Part shown: positions 26,238 to 35,209 of the stretch, one piece after another
Numbering within the stretch: the stretch's first letter is position 1
Layout of the letters: every line of letters starts with the position of its first letter
From: SZUA-36 sp963759155
Lineage (GTDB): Bacteria; Pseudomonadota; Gammaproteobacteria; Xanthomonadales; SZUA-36
Direction of reading: 5' to 3'
Length of the DNA stretch: 64,000 bases
Assembly (NCBI GenBank): GCA_963759155.1
Contig: CAVWXX010000013.1
Coordinates: 1-64,000 of the forward strand
The notes under the pieces: model-generated
Databases searched by the model: none
What the model was told of the DNA's origin: nothing
The model's input: the letters and a program-made list of their open reading frames with translations, nothing else
Position numbers and translations under genes: made by a program

Positions 26238-26474
26238 AAATCCAAAACGTTTTGATTTCTATGATTCAATATTAAGCTGTCACGAGTTTACTACTCAAAA
26301 ATGCCGGCAAATTGTGCTCGAATTGAATACACAAGTACTGGCAAAGTGCGATTGTAACCGCAGATGCATAAAGATTTTATGAAAATAAATCATTCATGGC
26401 AGCGATTTCGGTATTCATTCAATAATCTCTGCTAGACTATCTGGCCCAAGTTCATCAGTTTACGGAAATTACGC

Positions 26475-27047
26475 ATGTTCGAAAAACACAGAAACAGCAA
26501 GCAGCAGGAGCCTACCGTGCCACCTGCGCAACAGGATAGCTTTGCGGCATCTGCTAACGCGCCGGTCACCAGTGGAAGAGCTGCTATCATCGGCCCCGGA
26601 ATTCATATCAATGGTGATATCAACGGAGATGAAAATCTCGTGATTGAAGGCAAGGTAGATGGAAAAATCCGTCTTGATGCACACCAGGTTGATATTGGTC
26701 AGAGTGGGCGGGTTAATGCGAATATCACGGCCAAGGTGATCAAGATTGCCGGCGAAGTCCGCGGGGATATCACCGGTACCGAAAAGGTCATTATTTTACG
26801 ATCCGGCAATGTCCATGGAAATATCGTGGCACCGCGCATGACGCTTGAGGATGGTGCAATATTCAAGGGCAGCATTGACATGGATCCGGGTGAGCCCGTG
26901 GCTGCTCAACCTGTCAAACCAGCCAAAACTGCCAGTCCTGCCAGTAAAGAGACTGCAAAATCAGTTGAGAAAGCCAGCGATAACCCCAAGTCGGTTGCTT
27001 CCGGTAAACCGGGTGGAAACAAAAGCTACTCATTGAATGGCGGTTGA
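26475..27047 (+). CDS. Bactofilin
   Basis: Cytoskeletal polymer protein of 190 residues. The central right-handed beta-helix (about residues 35-135) is built from repeats such as IHINGDINGDENLVIEGKVDGKI and VIKIAGEVRGDI with the alternating small/hydrophobic pattern of the family. The N-terminal tail is Q/P-rich and the C-terminal tail is rich in A, K, P and S, both probably disordered and used for membrane or partner contact. Bactofilins organise cell shape, stalks, motility or peptidoglycan enzymes. No M23 peptidase, the common partner, is adjacent. Confidence 0.93.
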   Translation: MFEKHRNSKQQEPTVPPAQQDSFAASANAPVTSGRAAIIGPGIHINGDINGDENLVIEGKVDGKIRLDAHQVDIGQSGRVNANITAKVIKIAGEVRGDITGTEKVIILRSGNVHGNIVAPRMTLEDGAIFKGSIDMDPGEPVAAQPVKPAKTASPASKETAKSVEKASDNPKSVASGKPGGNKSYSLNGG

Positions 27048-27100
27048 GTGTTCTTTTTCTTCATTATGAAGTCAGTATCAGCTAAAAGAAGATTGGCGAA

Positions 27101-27736
27101 TTGAACAGTATGGTTACAGGTGCAGCAGGCGTAGGCTCTACGTCTGCTGCTTCATCTATGTCGCGGACCCAACAAACCCTGTTGTTTCCGAACCTGATTA
27201 AACAGGTCAGTGTGGACAGGCGTCTGTCCGTGTTGGAGATAGGTCCGGCATTGCCCGAAACCATCGAGTTTTTCTCCCGGTTTAAATGCCGTTTACATTT
27301 CGCCGCGATGTACACCGATCCGGTCCTGCAAATGCAGATGGGCGAGTACACTGAAGCCGAACTGGCGGATCACATTAGTCAGTCTTTTGATTTTCCAAAA
27401 AATACGCTTTTTGATATATGCCTGTTCTGGGATTTTCTGAATTATCTCGATGACAAGGCGTTGAGAGCATTTAATACGGCCATTCGGCCCTATTTACACA
27501 AATCGACCCGTGCGCATGCGTTTACCGTGCGTACACTCAATACAACTTTCTCTAATCAGCAATATGGTATTGAGCAGGCGCATATGTTCAGTATCCGTCC
27601 ACGCCAGGGAAAGCAGGCGCGTACCACACCGCATACCCAGGCAATCCTGGTAAACCTGTTATCTAATTTTGATATCGATCAGGGAATGCTTTTGCCAGAC
27701 GGCCGGCTCGAGGTATTAATGACGGCCAGCCTGTAA
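27101..27736 (+). CDS. Methyltransferase-like hypothetical protein
   Basis: A 211-residue cytoplasmic protein. RLSVLEIGPALPETIEFFSRFKCRLHFAAMYTD resembles a degenerate SAM-binding motif I, and FDICLFWDFLNYLDDKALRAFNTAIRPYL resembles the motif IV to V region of class I methyltransferases. The loop glycines are only partly kept, so it may be inactive. It starts with TTG at 27101 or ATG at 27110; neither has a strong ribosome site. It follows the bactofilin gene after 53 bases and is probably co-transcribed, which hints at an envelope or cytoskeletal role. Confidence 0.6.
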   Translation: MNSMVTGAAGVGSTSAASSMSRTQQTLLFPNLIKQVSVDRRLSVLEIGPALPETIEFFSRFKCRLHFAAMYTDPVLQMQMGEYTEAELADHISQSFDFPKNTLFDICLFWDFLNYLDDKALRAFNTAIRPYLHKSTRAHAFTVRTLNTTFSNQQYGIEQAHMFSIRPRQGKQARTTPHTQAILVNLLSNFDIDQGMLLPDGRLEVLMTASL

Positions 27737-27755
27737 ATACCAGCCCCGGAAACGA

Positions 27756-27794
27756 AAAACTGCCCCGGGTGATCAAAGCACCCGGGGCAGTTTT
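27756..27794. terminator. Strong bidirectional terminator
   Basis: AAAACTGCCCCGGGTG pairs perfectly with CACCCGGGGCAGTTTT over a seven-base loop (ATCAAAG). T-runs lie on both strands. It separates the bactofilin operon from the convergent zinc-ribbon gene. Confidence 0.93.
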
Positions 27795-27817
27795 CATTTA
27801 ACTCATGATCTTGTTTA

Positions 27818-28183
27818 TTAACGTGCGCGCTTGAACTTGTCCCAGAAAGTTTTACGCACCAGGTCGGTAAATTCACCGGAATCAAGATAGGTGCCATGTC
27901 CATTGGGGCAGGACTCATAAGTAATATGAGGCTGCTCGGGATCAAACTCCTGCAGCATCGTCGCTTGACAATCAGGACAATGGTAGTCCTTCAGCGCGTT
28001 TGCTTTCTTGCCAACTGATTTGTCACCGCTATCGATAATATAGTCAGCCATCCAGATATCATCACGAAGGTTTCGTAACTCATCCGGCTGAAACCAAAGA
28101 CCGCCACATGACGTGCAACGATCTACTTCGATCTGGTTGTAAGAAACCAGTTCCATTTCACCTGAGCATTTAGGGCATTGCAT
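27818..28183 (-). CDS. Zinc-ribbon protein (zf-TFIIB type)
   Basis: Small cytoplasmic protein of 121 residues with a TFIIB-like zinc ribbon: CPKC at the N-terminus paired with CTSCGGLWF, and a second set CPDC with SCPNGHG. The start at 28183 is chosen because AGAGGTGAG is well placed upstream and the protein then begins MQCPKC; the frame could open at 28189 or 28228. Proteins with CxxC-CGGxWF are common but mostly uncharacterised. It stands alone, convergent to the bactofilin operon. Confidence 0.8.
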   Translation of the reverse strand: MQCPKCSGEMELVSYNQIEVDRCTSCGGLWFQPDELRNLRDDIWMADYIIDSGDKSVGKKANALKDYHCPDCQATMLQEFDPEQPHITYESCPNGHGTYLDSGEFTDLVRKTFWDKFKRAR

Positions 28184-28386
28184 AACCATCTCACCTCTTT
28201 TTAAATTTTGTCCGGAGGCATTGATCAATGCCCACCATTATGTAGCTCTATTGTAGGGGCAAAAGTTAAAGAGCGTCAAACCAAAGCTGGGCTTACCCCG
28301 GATTCTCTCGGGCAGACATGATCAAGAACCTGGCAGTTGCATTACGTGACCTGAACCAGTTGATGGTTAAATAGCGGGCTTATGGA

Positions 28387-29061
28387 TCAGATTTCGTAGG
28401 CCAGAATCAGTTTGCTGTCTGCTTTTGCCGTGAACTTGAAATCCCTGGTTTCCACCAGGTCCCCCTCTCTCAGGATCTCACCGTCACTTTTACCTGCACC
28501 ACAGGTGATATAGCTAAGGCACCTGCCGGGTTGGCTGACACTTTCGCCAGCCTTTATATTGGTCACGTCGATGACGGTTCGGGAGCTAATGGTTTCATCC
28601 TGGTCTGACGGTCCGCCGTATACCCTTATGCGTTCACCTGTCGCGGCCTGAAACATCTTGTAGGAAGCCGGTTCTCCCTTGTTTTCCGGAATGATCCAGA
28701 GCTGAATCATCCGGTTTTTCGCATCATCGGGGTTGATTTCATTGTGGCTGAAACCTTCACCACCGGCACGTTGTACCTGGATATCATCAACCTGGAGTTC
28801 CTGGCCGTCTTCCAGCGTACCCTCGTGCTTGATCCTGCCTTCCACCATGATTGAAATGACGTCAATTTCATGATGTTCGTGCATTCTTGTATCACCATGG
28901 GGTAAAAACCGCGCATCCGCCAGGTAAACCAACCTGCCTATACCGGTGGAAGTACCTGCCTCCCGACGCCGGGCAAAGATACTCGGACTCATCACCAGTC
29001 GGGTTTCACGTAGACCTGCAAAGCCACCCCGGCGAAGAAAGTTACGTTTAATAATTTTCAA
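28387..29061 (-). CDS. Pirin-family cupin protein
   Basis: Bicupin of 224 residues. The pirin signature is RFLPHGDTRMHEHHEIDVISIMVEGRIKHEGTLED with the metal ligands His, His, His and Glu, followed by VQRAGGEGFSHNEINPDD. The C-terminal cupin is less conserved. Bacterial pirins are quercetinase-like dioxygenases or modulators of enzymes such as pyruvate dehydrogenase. The start is TTG at 29061, supported by GGGAG seven bases upstream. It is divergent from the MFS gene and otherwise isolated. Confidence 0.88.
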   Translation of the reverse strand: MKIIKRNFLRRGGFAGLRETRLVMSPSIFARRREAGTSTGIGRLVYLADARFLPHGDTRMHEHHEIDVISIMVEGRIKHEGTLEDGQELQVDDIQVQRAGGEGFSHNEINPDDAKNRMIQLWIIPENKGEPASYKMFQAATGERIRVYGGPSDQDETISSRTVIDVTNIKAGESVSQPGRCLSYITCGAGKSDGEILREGDLVETRDFKFTAKADSKLILAYEI

Positions 29062-29299
29062 TTTTAACTCCCGTTTTAACGATTGGAAGGTTGATTGCTG
29101 ACAAGCGGAGCACCTTCGTTTAGATTAGGGAGTATAAACCGATAAAGAACAAAAAAAATGATCAAGATCAAGCGACACAATTTGTTAGTGAGATTAAATT
29201 CCCTTTTAAACACGACTCTCACTGGTAAATGTTGAAGTTTTTGAGTTGTCTGATTCGCGTCTGATGCTATTTGTATCCTGATAAACCTGGAGAAGTACT

Positions 29300-30583
29300 T
29301 TGCTGAAAGCACTGGTAGGGAAGTTTGTAGATATTCGTGATGATGGTGAACTCAAAGGGCTGCTGATAGCGACGCTCTATGGTTTTGTCATCATGTTTTC
29401 CTACTACATTTTACGCGCAGTGAGAGATGAGATTTCCTCCGCTGACCGGGGTAATTTACAGTTGCTGTGGACGGCGGTGTTCTTCGTCATGTTGTTGGCC
29501 GTGCCGGCTTATTCCTGGCTGGCTTCAAAGTTTTCACGTGGTGTTTTTGTACCGCTGGCCAACCGGTTTTTCATTGCCTGCCTGGTCTTGTTCTGGGCCT
29601 GCCTGGTTTTCCTGCCGACCGAGGCCCGTCCCTGGATTGATCGTGTGTTTTACGTTTGGACCAGCGTGTTTGCGTTATTTGTCGTGACAGTTTTTTGGGG
29701 GTTTATGTCTGATTGTTTCGATAACAACCAGGGTAAGCGCCTGTTCAGCTTTATTGCGGTGGGTAGTTCACTGGGCGGCATGGCGGGTTCTGCAGTCACC
29801 GCGGTATTGGCCGAAAGCGTACCTGTTTTTTCTTTGCTGCTTCTTGCCTGTATCCCTCTCGAGGCAGCGTCCTGGTGCGCGCGTGCCCTGCACCGGCGGT
29901 TTAATACCGGTTCTGTTGTTAAGGCCGGGGAAGCGGAGAAAGCGATTTCAGGCAATGCCTGGAGTGGTATGAAGGCCGTTTTTGCATCGCCGTACCTGTT
30001 AGGAATCGCTTCCTTTATTGCCTTGATGACCTTTGTTTCAACGATGTTGTATTTTCAACAGGCCAGTCTTATTGCGGATGCATTCGCAAACCGGGGTGAA
30101 AGAACTGCCTTCTATGCCAGGATTGACCTGCTGGTCAGTGCACTGACCATCCTGTTCCAGGTGTACCTGACGGCGCGAATTATCAAGTGGCTGGGCGTTG
30201 GCTGGACACTTGCCATTGTGCCAACGCTGATGACCCTGGGCTTCGTGATGCTTGGCCTTTATCCGACCCTGGCAGTGCTGGTCGCGGTGCAGGTCATCTA
30301 CCGGGCAGGCAGGTATGGTCTGACCAAACCTGCCCGTGAGATTTTATGGACGGTATTAGGCCGTGAAGCAAAATACAAATCAAAGCCATTTCTGGATGCT
30401 GCCGTTTACCGTGGCGGCGATTTACTGAGTGGTTGGATTTACACCGGTTTGATCGCCCTGGGAATGTCCATCGGTGCGATTGCGCTGACAGCGGCACCGG
30501 TGGCTGGACTCTGGACATTACTGGCCATTAGACTTGGCTCGAAACAGGAAGAATTGGCAAAAACGGAGGTTGAGACAGCATGA
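29300..30583 (+). CDS. MFS carrier of the NTP/NDP-exchange-like type
   Basis: Polytopic inner-membrane protein of 427 residues with about 12 helices. The N-terminal LIATLYGFVIMFSYYILRAVRDEISS and the helix run VFWGFMSDCFDNNQGKRLFSFIAVGSSLGGMAGS resemble free-living relatives of the ATP/ADP translocase (Npt) group, which are widespread but of unknown substrate. The start is TTG at 29300 with GGAGAAG upstream. The stop overlaps the start of the next gene by four bases (ATGA), so carrier, aldo/keto reductase and M14 peptidase form one operon. Confidence 0.8.
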   Translation: MLKALVGKFVDIRDDGELKGLLIATLYGFVIMFSYYILRAVRDEISSADRGNLQLLWTAVFFVMLLAVPAYSWLASKFSRGVFVPLANRFFIACLVLFWACLVFLPTEARPWIDRVFYVWTSVFALFVVTVFWGFMSDCFDNNQGKRLFSFIAVGSSLGGMAGSAVTAVLAESVPVFSLLLLACIPLEAASWCARALHRRFNTGSVVKAGEAEKAISGNAWSGMKAVFASPYLLGIASFIALMTFVSTMLYFQQASLIADAFANRGERTAFYARIDLLVSALTILFQVYLTARIIKWLGVGWTLAIVPTLMTLGFVMLGLYPTLAVLVAVQVIYRAGRYGLTKPAREILWTVLGREAKYKSKPFLDAAVYRGGDLLSGWIYTGLIALGMSIGAIALTAAPVAGLWTLLAIRLGSKQEELAKTEVETA

Positions 30584-31503
30584 CTATTTCAAGAAGAGAG
30601 TTACTCAGGCTGAGTGCCGGCGCGGGCTTGATAGCAGCAACTGGACCATGGAATCCGTTGTTGGCAGATTCAAAGCCCCCGGTGATGATGACCATACCTT
30701 CAACCGGGGAACAATTGCCTGCGGTTGGAATCGGCACACGGGATTTTCGCTCGGATGCCAATGCAGATGATATGAAAAGATTCAGAGAAACACTGAAAGT
30801 CTTTCATGCATCAGGCGGACGGGTCATTGATACGTCGCCCAACTATGGGGAAGCTGAGACCGTCATCGGCCGCTTACTGCGTGATATCGGTATTCGTGAT
30901 GATGTGTTCATGGCCACCAAGGTGGACAGGGAGGATCAGCAGCAGGGTATTGACCGGATGAATCGTTCATTCGATTTACTGGGTGGCGATCAGATCGACC
31001 TGATGCAGGTACATAATCTCCGGGGCACGGAAGTTGAGCTGGAAACGATGAAAAAATGGAAGGCCGAGGGACGTTTCCGTTACCTGGGTGTCACCACGCA
31101 CAGTCCCCGGCAATATGAAGAAATGCAGGATGTCATGCGTCGTCACCCGCTGGATTTCATACAGTTGAATTATTCGCTGGCCGACCGTTCGGCCGAAGAG
31201 TCCATCCTGCCACTGGCGCGGGATCGTGGTATCGCGGTGCTGGTAAACCTGCCGTTTGCCCGTGGCCGTCTGTTCAAGGCGGTGGATGGACGGCCATTAC
31301 CTGAATGGGCGGCGGATATCGACGCAGAAAGCTGGGGTCAGGTATTTCTGAAGTATGTTATCTCCTATCCGGCTTCCATGCTGCCGATCCCGGGGACCAC
31401 AAAGCCACATCATGCCAAAGACAATGTCGGCGCAAGTTTTGGGCGTTTACCCGATGCAAACCTGAGACGTGAGATTGAGAACTATATAAGCCCCTTGCTG
31501 TAA
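30580..31503 (+). CDS. Tat-exported aldo/keto reductase
   Basis: NADPH-dependent oxidoreductase fold of 307 residues preceded by a twin-arginine signal (ISRRELLRLSAGAGLIAA at residues 3-20). Core motifs are GGRVIDTSPNYGEAE (catalytic Asp and Tyr), ATKVDRED near the lysine, LMQVHNL (His) and PIPGTTKPHHAKDN (cofactor binding). Tat export of a folded aldo/keto reductase means a periplasmic reductase that carries its cofactor along. It overlaps the carrier gene and ends at the base where the next frame opens. Confidence 0.88.
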   Translation: MTISRRELLRLSAGAGLIAATGPWNPLLADSKPPVMMTIPSTGEQLPAVGIGTRDFRSDANADDMKRFRETLKVFHASGGRVIDTSPNYGEAETVIGRLLRDIGIRDDVFMATKVDREDQQQGIDRMNRSFDLLGGDQIDLMQVHNLRGTEVELETMKKWKAEGRFRYLGVTTHSPRQYEEMQDVMRRHPLDFIQLNYSLADRSAEESILPLARDRGIAVLVNLPFARGRLFKAVDGRPLPEWAADIDAESWGQVFLKYVISYPASMLPIPGTTKPHHAKDNVGASFGRLPDANLRREIENYISPLL

Positions 31504-31544
31504 TGGCCGGGTTTTTCATTTTTTTAAAAGGAGCAACTTCGGCG

Positions 31545-33401
31545 ATGAAGCCCCGGCTTACCCTCTTGCTTTTGCTATTACTTGTAAAAACGCCGATGCC
31601 TGTATATGCGACCACAGATACAGATCTTTTTTCAGATACAGCGTCGCTTTTACCACCGGTTCAAAGCTGGTCAGGCCCAAGTGAAGCATTAATGGCAGGG
31701 GATAAAGACCCGTGGATTACACCGGCTGAGCGTACCGGCTTGCTTGCCACGCCGGACTACAATGAAACAGTGGCCTGGTTAACCGAGTTGGTTAAAGCGG
31801 CACCGGAACTTGAAATGGTTTCGATAGGCCGGAGCTTGCAAGGCAGGGATATCTGGATGGTGATTGCCAGTGCTGAACAGGCATTCAACCCTGCGGCAAT
31901 GGAAGCAAGCGATAAACCCGTGATGCTGGCCCATTCCGGCATTCATTCGGGTGAAATAGACGGTAAGGACGCCGGCATGATGTTGCTGCGGGACATGACC
32001 GTGGCAAATAAACGAAGAAAACTGCTGGAAAACGCTAACTTTCTATTTATTCCGATACTGAATGTCGATGGCCACGAACGGCGGTCGGTATTTAACCGTA
32101 TCAATCAACGTGGCCCGGTGGAAATGGGATGGCGCACCAACGCGCGCAATCAGAACCTGAATCGTGATTTCACCAAGCTGGATACTGAAGGTGTCAGGGC
32201 AGTGGTCAATGTGTTCAGGGAGTGGCAGCCGGATTTGTACCTTGACTTGCATGTGACCGACGGTGCCGATTACCAGTATGACATCACTTTTGGCGGCAAT
32301 GGCCGGAAGGGTTGGTCACCGGCCATTGGAAACTGGATTGAAGATGTCTACCGTCCGGCGATCAACACAGCCCTGAGTGAAAACGGTCACCAAGGCGGTG
32401 GGCTCATATTTGCGGCCAACGGCATGGACATGAAGGATGGTTTGCTGACCTGGTCGGGCAATCCGCGTTTTTCAAACGGTTATGGAGATGCCATACACCT
32501 GCCCACTATCCTGGTGGAAAACCACTCCCTTAAACCCTATAAGCGCCGGGTACTGGGTACTTACGTGCTGTTGGCGGAGTCCCTTGCATTGTTGGCAAGG
32601 GAGAAAGACTCCTTACACAGGGCCACAGATACGGATGAACGACGTCGGCCACGGTCGATTCCGCTTGGTTTTGAACGTGACGAAAACCAGCTTACGGACA
32701 AGGTGACGTTTAAAGGTATTGGATCACAACGTTACCAGGGCGAGGTGTCAGGTGCCGAGGTGGTTCGTTGGACCGGAGAGTCTGTTACAGAAACGATTCC
32801 GGAAGTTCTGATTACAAAGCCTACCGTTTTGGTGGAGCTTCCATCGGCCTACATTATTCCACCAGCATGGTCGGATGTGGCTGGACGGGTGGCTTTGCAT
32901 GGCATTGATGTGGAAAAGATCGAAGAGCCATTGACGACGCGTGCCGAGGTTTATCGCTTGCCCGATGCAAGTATCGCTGAACCTTCTGCGTGGACCCCGA
33001 ACCCATTTGAAGGTCATATTCGAATTGATCCGGGTGTGCCTGTTAAAGAGGTCGTGGAAACAACATTTCCCGCCGGTAGTTTTCTCATCAGCACAGATCA
33101 GCCGCTTGGTGAACTCCTGGTGTTGATGCTGGAACCACAGGCGCCGGATTCGTTTTTGCAGTGGGGTTTTTTCCTTGAAATATTTACCCGCACGGAATAT
33201 GCCGAAGCTTATGTACTGGAACCTCTGGCGCAGAAAATGCTGGAACACGACGCCGATTTGAAAGCGCAATTTGAACAAAAACTTTCAAGTGATCCGGCGT
33301 TTGCCAAAAGCCAATATCAACGACTGATGTGGTTTTATGAGAAGACACCATTTTACGACGAGCAGTACCTGTTGTATCCGGTCGCGAGGATTATCAATTA
33401 G
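31545..33401 (+). CDS. Secreted M14 family zinc carboxypeptidase
   Basis: Exported metallopeptidase of 618 residues. The signal peptide MKPRLTLLLLLLLVKTPMPVYA starts at 31545, with AAAGGAG 11 bases upstream; a longer frame from 31503 is less likely. M14 features: AHSGIHSGEIDGKDAG (HxxE zinc site), NARNQNLNRDFTKLDT, and YLDLHVTDGADYQYD carrying the third zinc ligand. After the roughly 300-residue catalytic domain there is a beta-rich C-terminal extension. It probably feeds amino acids to the periplasm. Last gene of the carrier operon. Confidence 0.88.
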   Translation: MKPRLTLLLLLLLVKTPMPVYATTDTDLFSDTASLLPPVQSWSGPSEALMAGDKDPWITPAERTGLLATPDYNETVAWLTELVKAAPELEMVSIGRSLQGRDIWMVIASAEQAFNPAAMEASDKPVMLAHSGIHSGEIDGKDAGMMLLRDMTVANKRRKLLENANFLFIPILNVDGHERRSVFNRINQRGPVEMGWRTNARNQNLNRDFTKLDTEGVRAVVNVFREWQPDLYLDLHVTDGADYQYDITFGGNGRKGWSPAIGNWIEDVYRPAINTALSENGHQGGGLIFAANGMDMKDGLLTWSGNPRFSNGYGDAIHLPTILVENHSLKPYKRRVLGTYVLLAESLALLAREKDSLHRATDTDERRRPRSIPLGFERDENQLTDKVTFKGIGSQRYQGEVSGAEVVRWTGESVTETIPEVLITKPTVLVELPSAYIIPPAWSDVAGRVALHGIDVEKIEEPLTTRAEVYRLPDASIAEPSAWTPNPFEGHIRIDPGVPVKEVVETTFPAGSFLISTDQPLGELLVLMLEPQAPDSFLQWGFFLEIFTRTEYAEAYVLEPLAQKMLEHDADLKAQFEQKLSSDPAFAKSQYQRLMWFYEKTPFYDEQYLLYPVARIIN

Positions 33402-33534
33402 AAATTTCGCGATGAACGATATTTTTACTAAAAATTTAACAAATATTTCCACATTGAGTGAGATTAGATCGGATACTCATATATAATGGCCCGTGATACG
33501 AGGGTGCAGTATTTATCATTTGGAGGATGAAGTA

Positions 33535-34452
33535 GTGAAACATTTTAAGTTAGGTGTAGTTGCGGTCATGTTGTCATTGTTGCTCAGTTCCTGTGCTTCA
33601 GGTCCGGGTAAGACCGGCTGGTATGATCAGTGGGGTGCCTGTGCAGCCGCAGGTGGTGCAGCTGGTATCGCTGCCGGTGCAACGGATGACTGGGATAGTG
33701 CCTTTATTGCAGGAGCCGGTGGTTTCCTGATTGGTGGTGCGATTTGTGCTTATGGCGACACCGACGCAGATGGTGTGAAAAATTACAAGGATGACTGCCG
33801 TGGAACAGTGCAGGGCGGTATTGTTGATGAGCGCGGTTGTGAAATAGACAGCGATGGCGACGGTGTTGTGGATCGTCTGGACGAGTGCCCCGGAACACCA
33901 CAGGGTGTCAGGGTAAACGAGCGCGGTTGTGAAGTTGACAGTGATGGCGATGGCGTTGGCGATAGCCGCGACCGGTGTCCTGGAACACCGGCTGGTGCGA
34001 AAGTTGACCAGTACGGCTGCGAACTTGACAGTGATGGTGACGGCGTTGTCGATAGCATGGACAAGTGCCCGGGTACACCAAAAGGCACAGTTGTTGACAA
34101 CTATGGCTGTAAGCTGGCTGCCGAGTACAAACTTGAGCATGTCAACTTTGAGTTTGATTCAGCGGTATTGACTGCAGAATCAAAAGCAAGCCTGAATGAA
34201 GCCGCAAAAATCATGGTTCGTCATTCAGATGCGAAAATTGAAGTGGCCGGTCATACCGACAGCCAGGGTAACGACGAATACAACATGGGCTTATCCCAGC
34301 GTCGTGCTCAAGCCGTCGCTGACTACCTGATTGCCAACGGCGCAAATACCGCTAACATTTTTGTGAAAGGTTATGGTGAAACAGAACCTGTAGCAGATAA
34401 TGGCACGAAGGAAGGCCGTGCGGCCAACCGTCGGGTAGAGTTGCGTCACTAA
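33535..34452 (+). CDS. OmpA-like lipoprotein with thrombospondin type 3 repeats
   Basis: Outer-membrane lipoprotein of 305 residues. The GTG at 33535 is chosen because TGGAGGA lies eight to nine bases upstream and the protein then starts with a lipoprotein signal (lipobox LLSSC). Next come a glycine-rich helix pair, about four calcium-binding TSP3-like repeats (DSDGDGVVDRLDECPGTP-type, about residues 75-190), and a C-terminal OmpA domain (FEFDSAVLTAES, VAGHTDSQGNDEYNMGLSQRRAQAV, GEAANRRVE-like end) that binds peptidoglycan. It anchors the outer membrane to the wall. A terminator follows. Confidence 0.92.
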   Translation: MKHFKLGVVAVMLSLLLSSCASGPGKTGWYDQWGACAAAGGAAGIAAGATDDWDSAFIAGAGGFLIGGAICAYGDTDADGVKNYKDDCRGTVQGGIVDERGCEIDSDGDGVVDRLDECPGTPQGVRVNERGCEVDSDGDGVGDSRDRCPGTPAGAKVDQYGCELDSDGDGVVDSMDKCPGTPKGTVVDNYGCKLAAEYKLEHVNFEFDSAVLTAESKASLNEAAKIMVRHSDAKIEVAGHTDSQGNDEYNMGLSQRRAQAVADYLIANGANTANIFVKGYGETEPVADNGTKEGRAANRRVELRH

Positions 34453-34472
34453 ACTCTAAACGACATAAATAG

Positions 34473-34507
34473 AAAAGCCCGGCTCTAAAACAGCCGGGCT
34501 TTTTTTT
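34473..34507. terminator. Bidirectional rho-independent terminator
   Basis: AAAAGCCCGGCT (34473-34484) pairs perfectly with AGCCGGGCTTTT (34492-34503) over CTAAAAC; eight T on the plus strand and an A-run on the left. It ends both the OmpA-like gene and the convergent sulfotransferase gene. Confidence 0.93.
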
Positions 34508-34528
34508 GTTTAGAAATTGAGGTGTGAC

Positions 34529-35149
34529 TCAATCGAAGGTATAGCCAAAAGCCTCGATGTCTTCGTGGTACCAACTCGCGACAATTTGCCTGGTTTCATC
34601 GGTGTAGTAATCTCTGTAGTCGCTTCGTTTTGTGGCATTGAGGTGAGGTAATTCCGCATTGCTACCAATGGTTTCCCTGATCTGTTCAAAATCAGCACGA
34701 ATGGATTCAAACTTGCCGATGAAATCGATGGCGATGATACCCTCGTCGTCTTTTAACCAGTCAACCTGAGGCTGGAAAGACTTGACGTTATTGTAGTAAT
34801 ACGGATCACTATGCTGACCGAGCGTCAGGTTGATCCAATCCGTGAACGGTATATTTTTGCTCGCGATTTTTGTTTTGTCTTTTCTGCGCCGATACTCATA
34901 AAGCGAAACCACTTTGTCCCATGGGTTTCTGACGAACGTGAATTTATAGGCCTCATTCCATTTTTGTTTACCGATTTTTGCGATGACTTCTTTGGCGGTA
35001 AGGTGATGCTTGACGGGTAGGCCAATGGCGTTGCCAATACTGGTTCCCGCCGTTTTAGTGATATGGATAAATATAAACCGGCCATTGGGGCCTTTTCTCA
35101 AAGGTGACGGTTTGATATGTAATACGCGGGCTAGAATTCCTGGCCTCAT
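34529..35149 (-). CDS. Sulfotransferase family protein (Sulfotransfer_2)
   Basis: A 206-residue enzyme of the carbohydrate sulfotransferase type. The PAPS 5'-phosphosulfate loop is FIHITKTAGTSIGNA and the 3'-phosphate site is FTFVRNPWDKVVSLYEY, both canonical. It would transfer sulfate from PAPS to a sugar hydroxyl, probably on an envelope polysaccharide. AGAGG lies seven bases before the ATG. It is followed upstream on the same strand by the CDP-glycerol-transferase-like gene, and a second sulfotransferase of the same family lies at 37429. Confidence 0.88.
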   Translation of the reverse strand: MRPGILARVLHIKPSPLRKGPNGRFIFIHITKTAGTSIGNAIGLPVKHHLTAKEVIAKIGKQKWNEAYKFTFVRNPWDKVVSLYEYRRRKDKTKIASKNIPFTDWINLTLGQHSDPYYYNNVKSFQPQVDWLKDDEGIIAIDFIGKFESIRADFEQIRETIGSNAELPHLNATKRSDYRDYYTDETRQIVASWYHEDIEAFGYTFD

Positions 35150-35209
35150 TTTTAACCTCTTATCATTAAGGGGGGCTGTTCTCTTGCATGGTTCGTTGGT
35201 ATACGCGCT

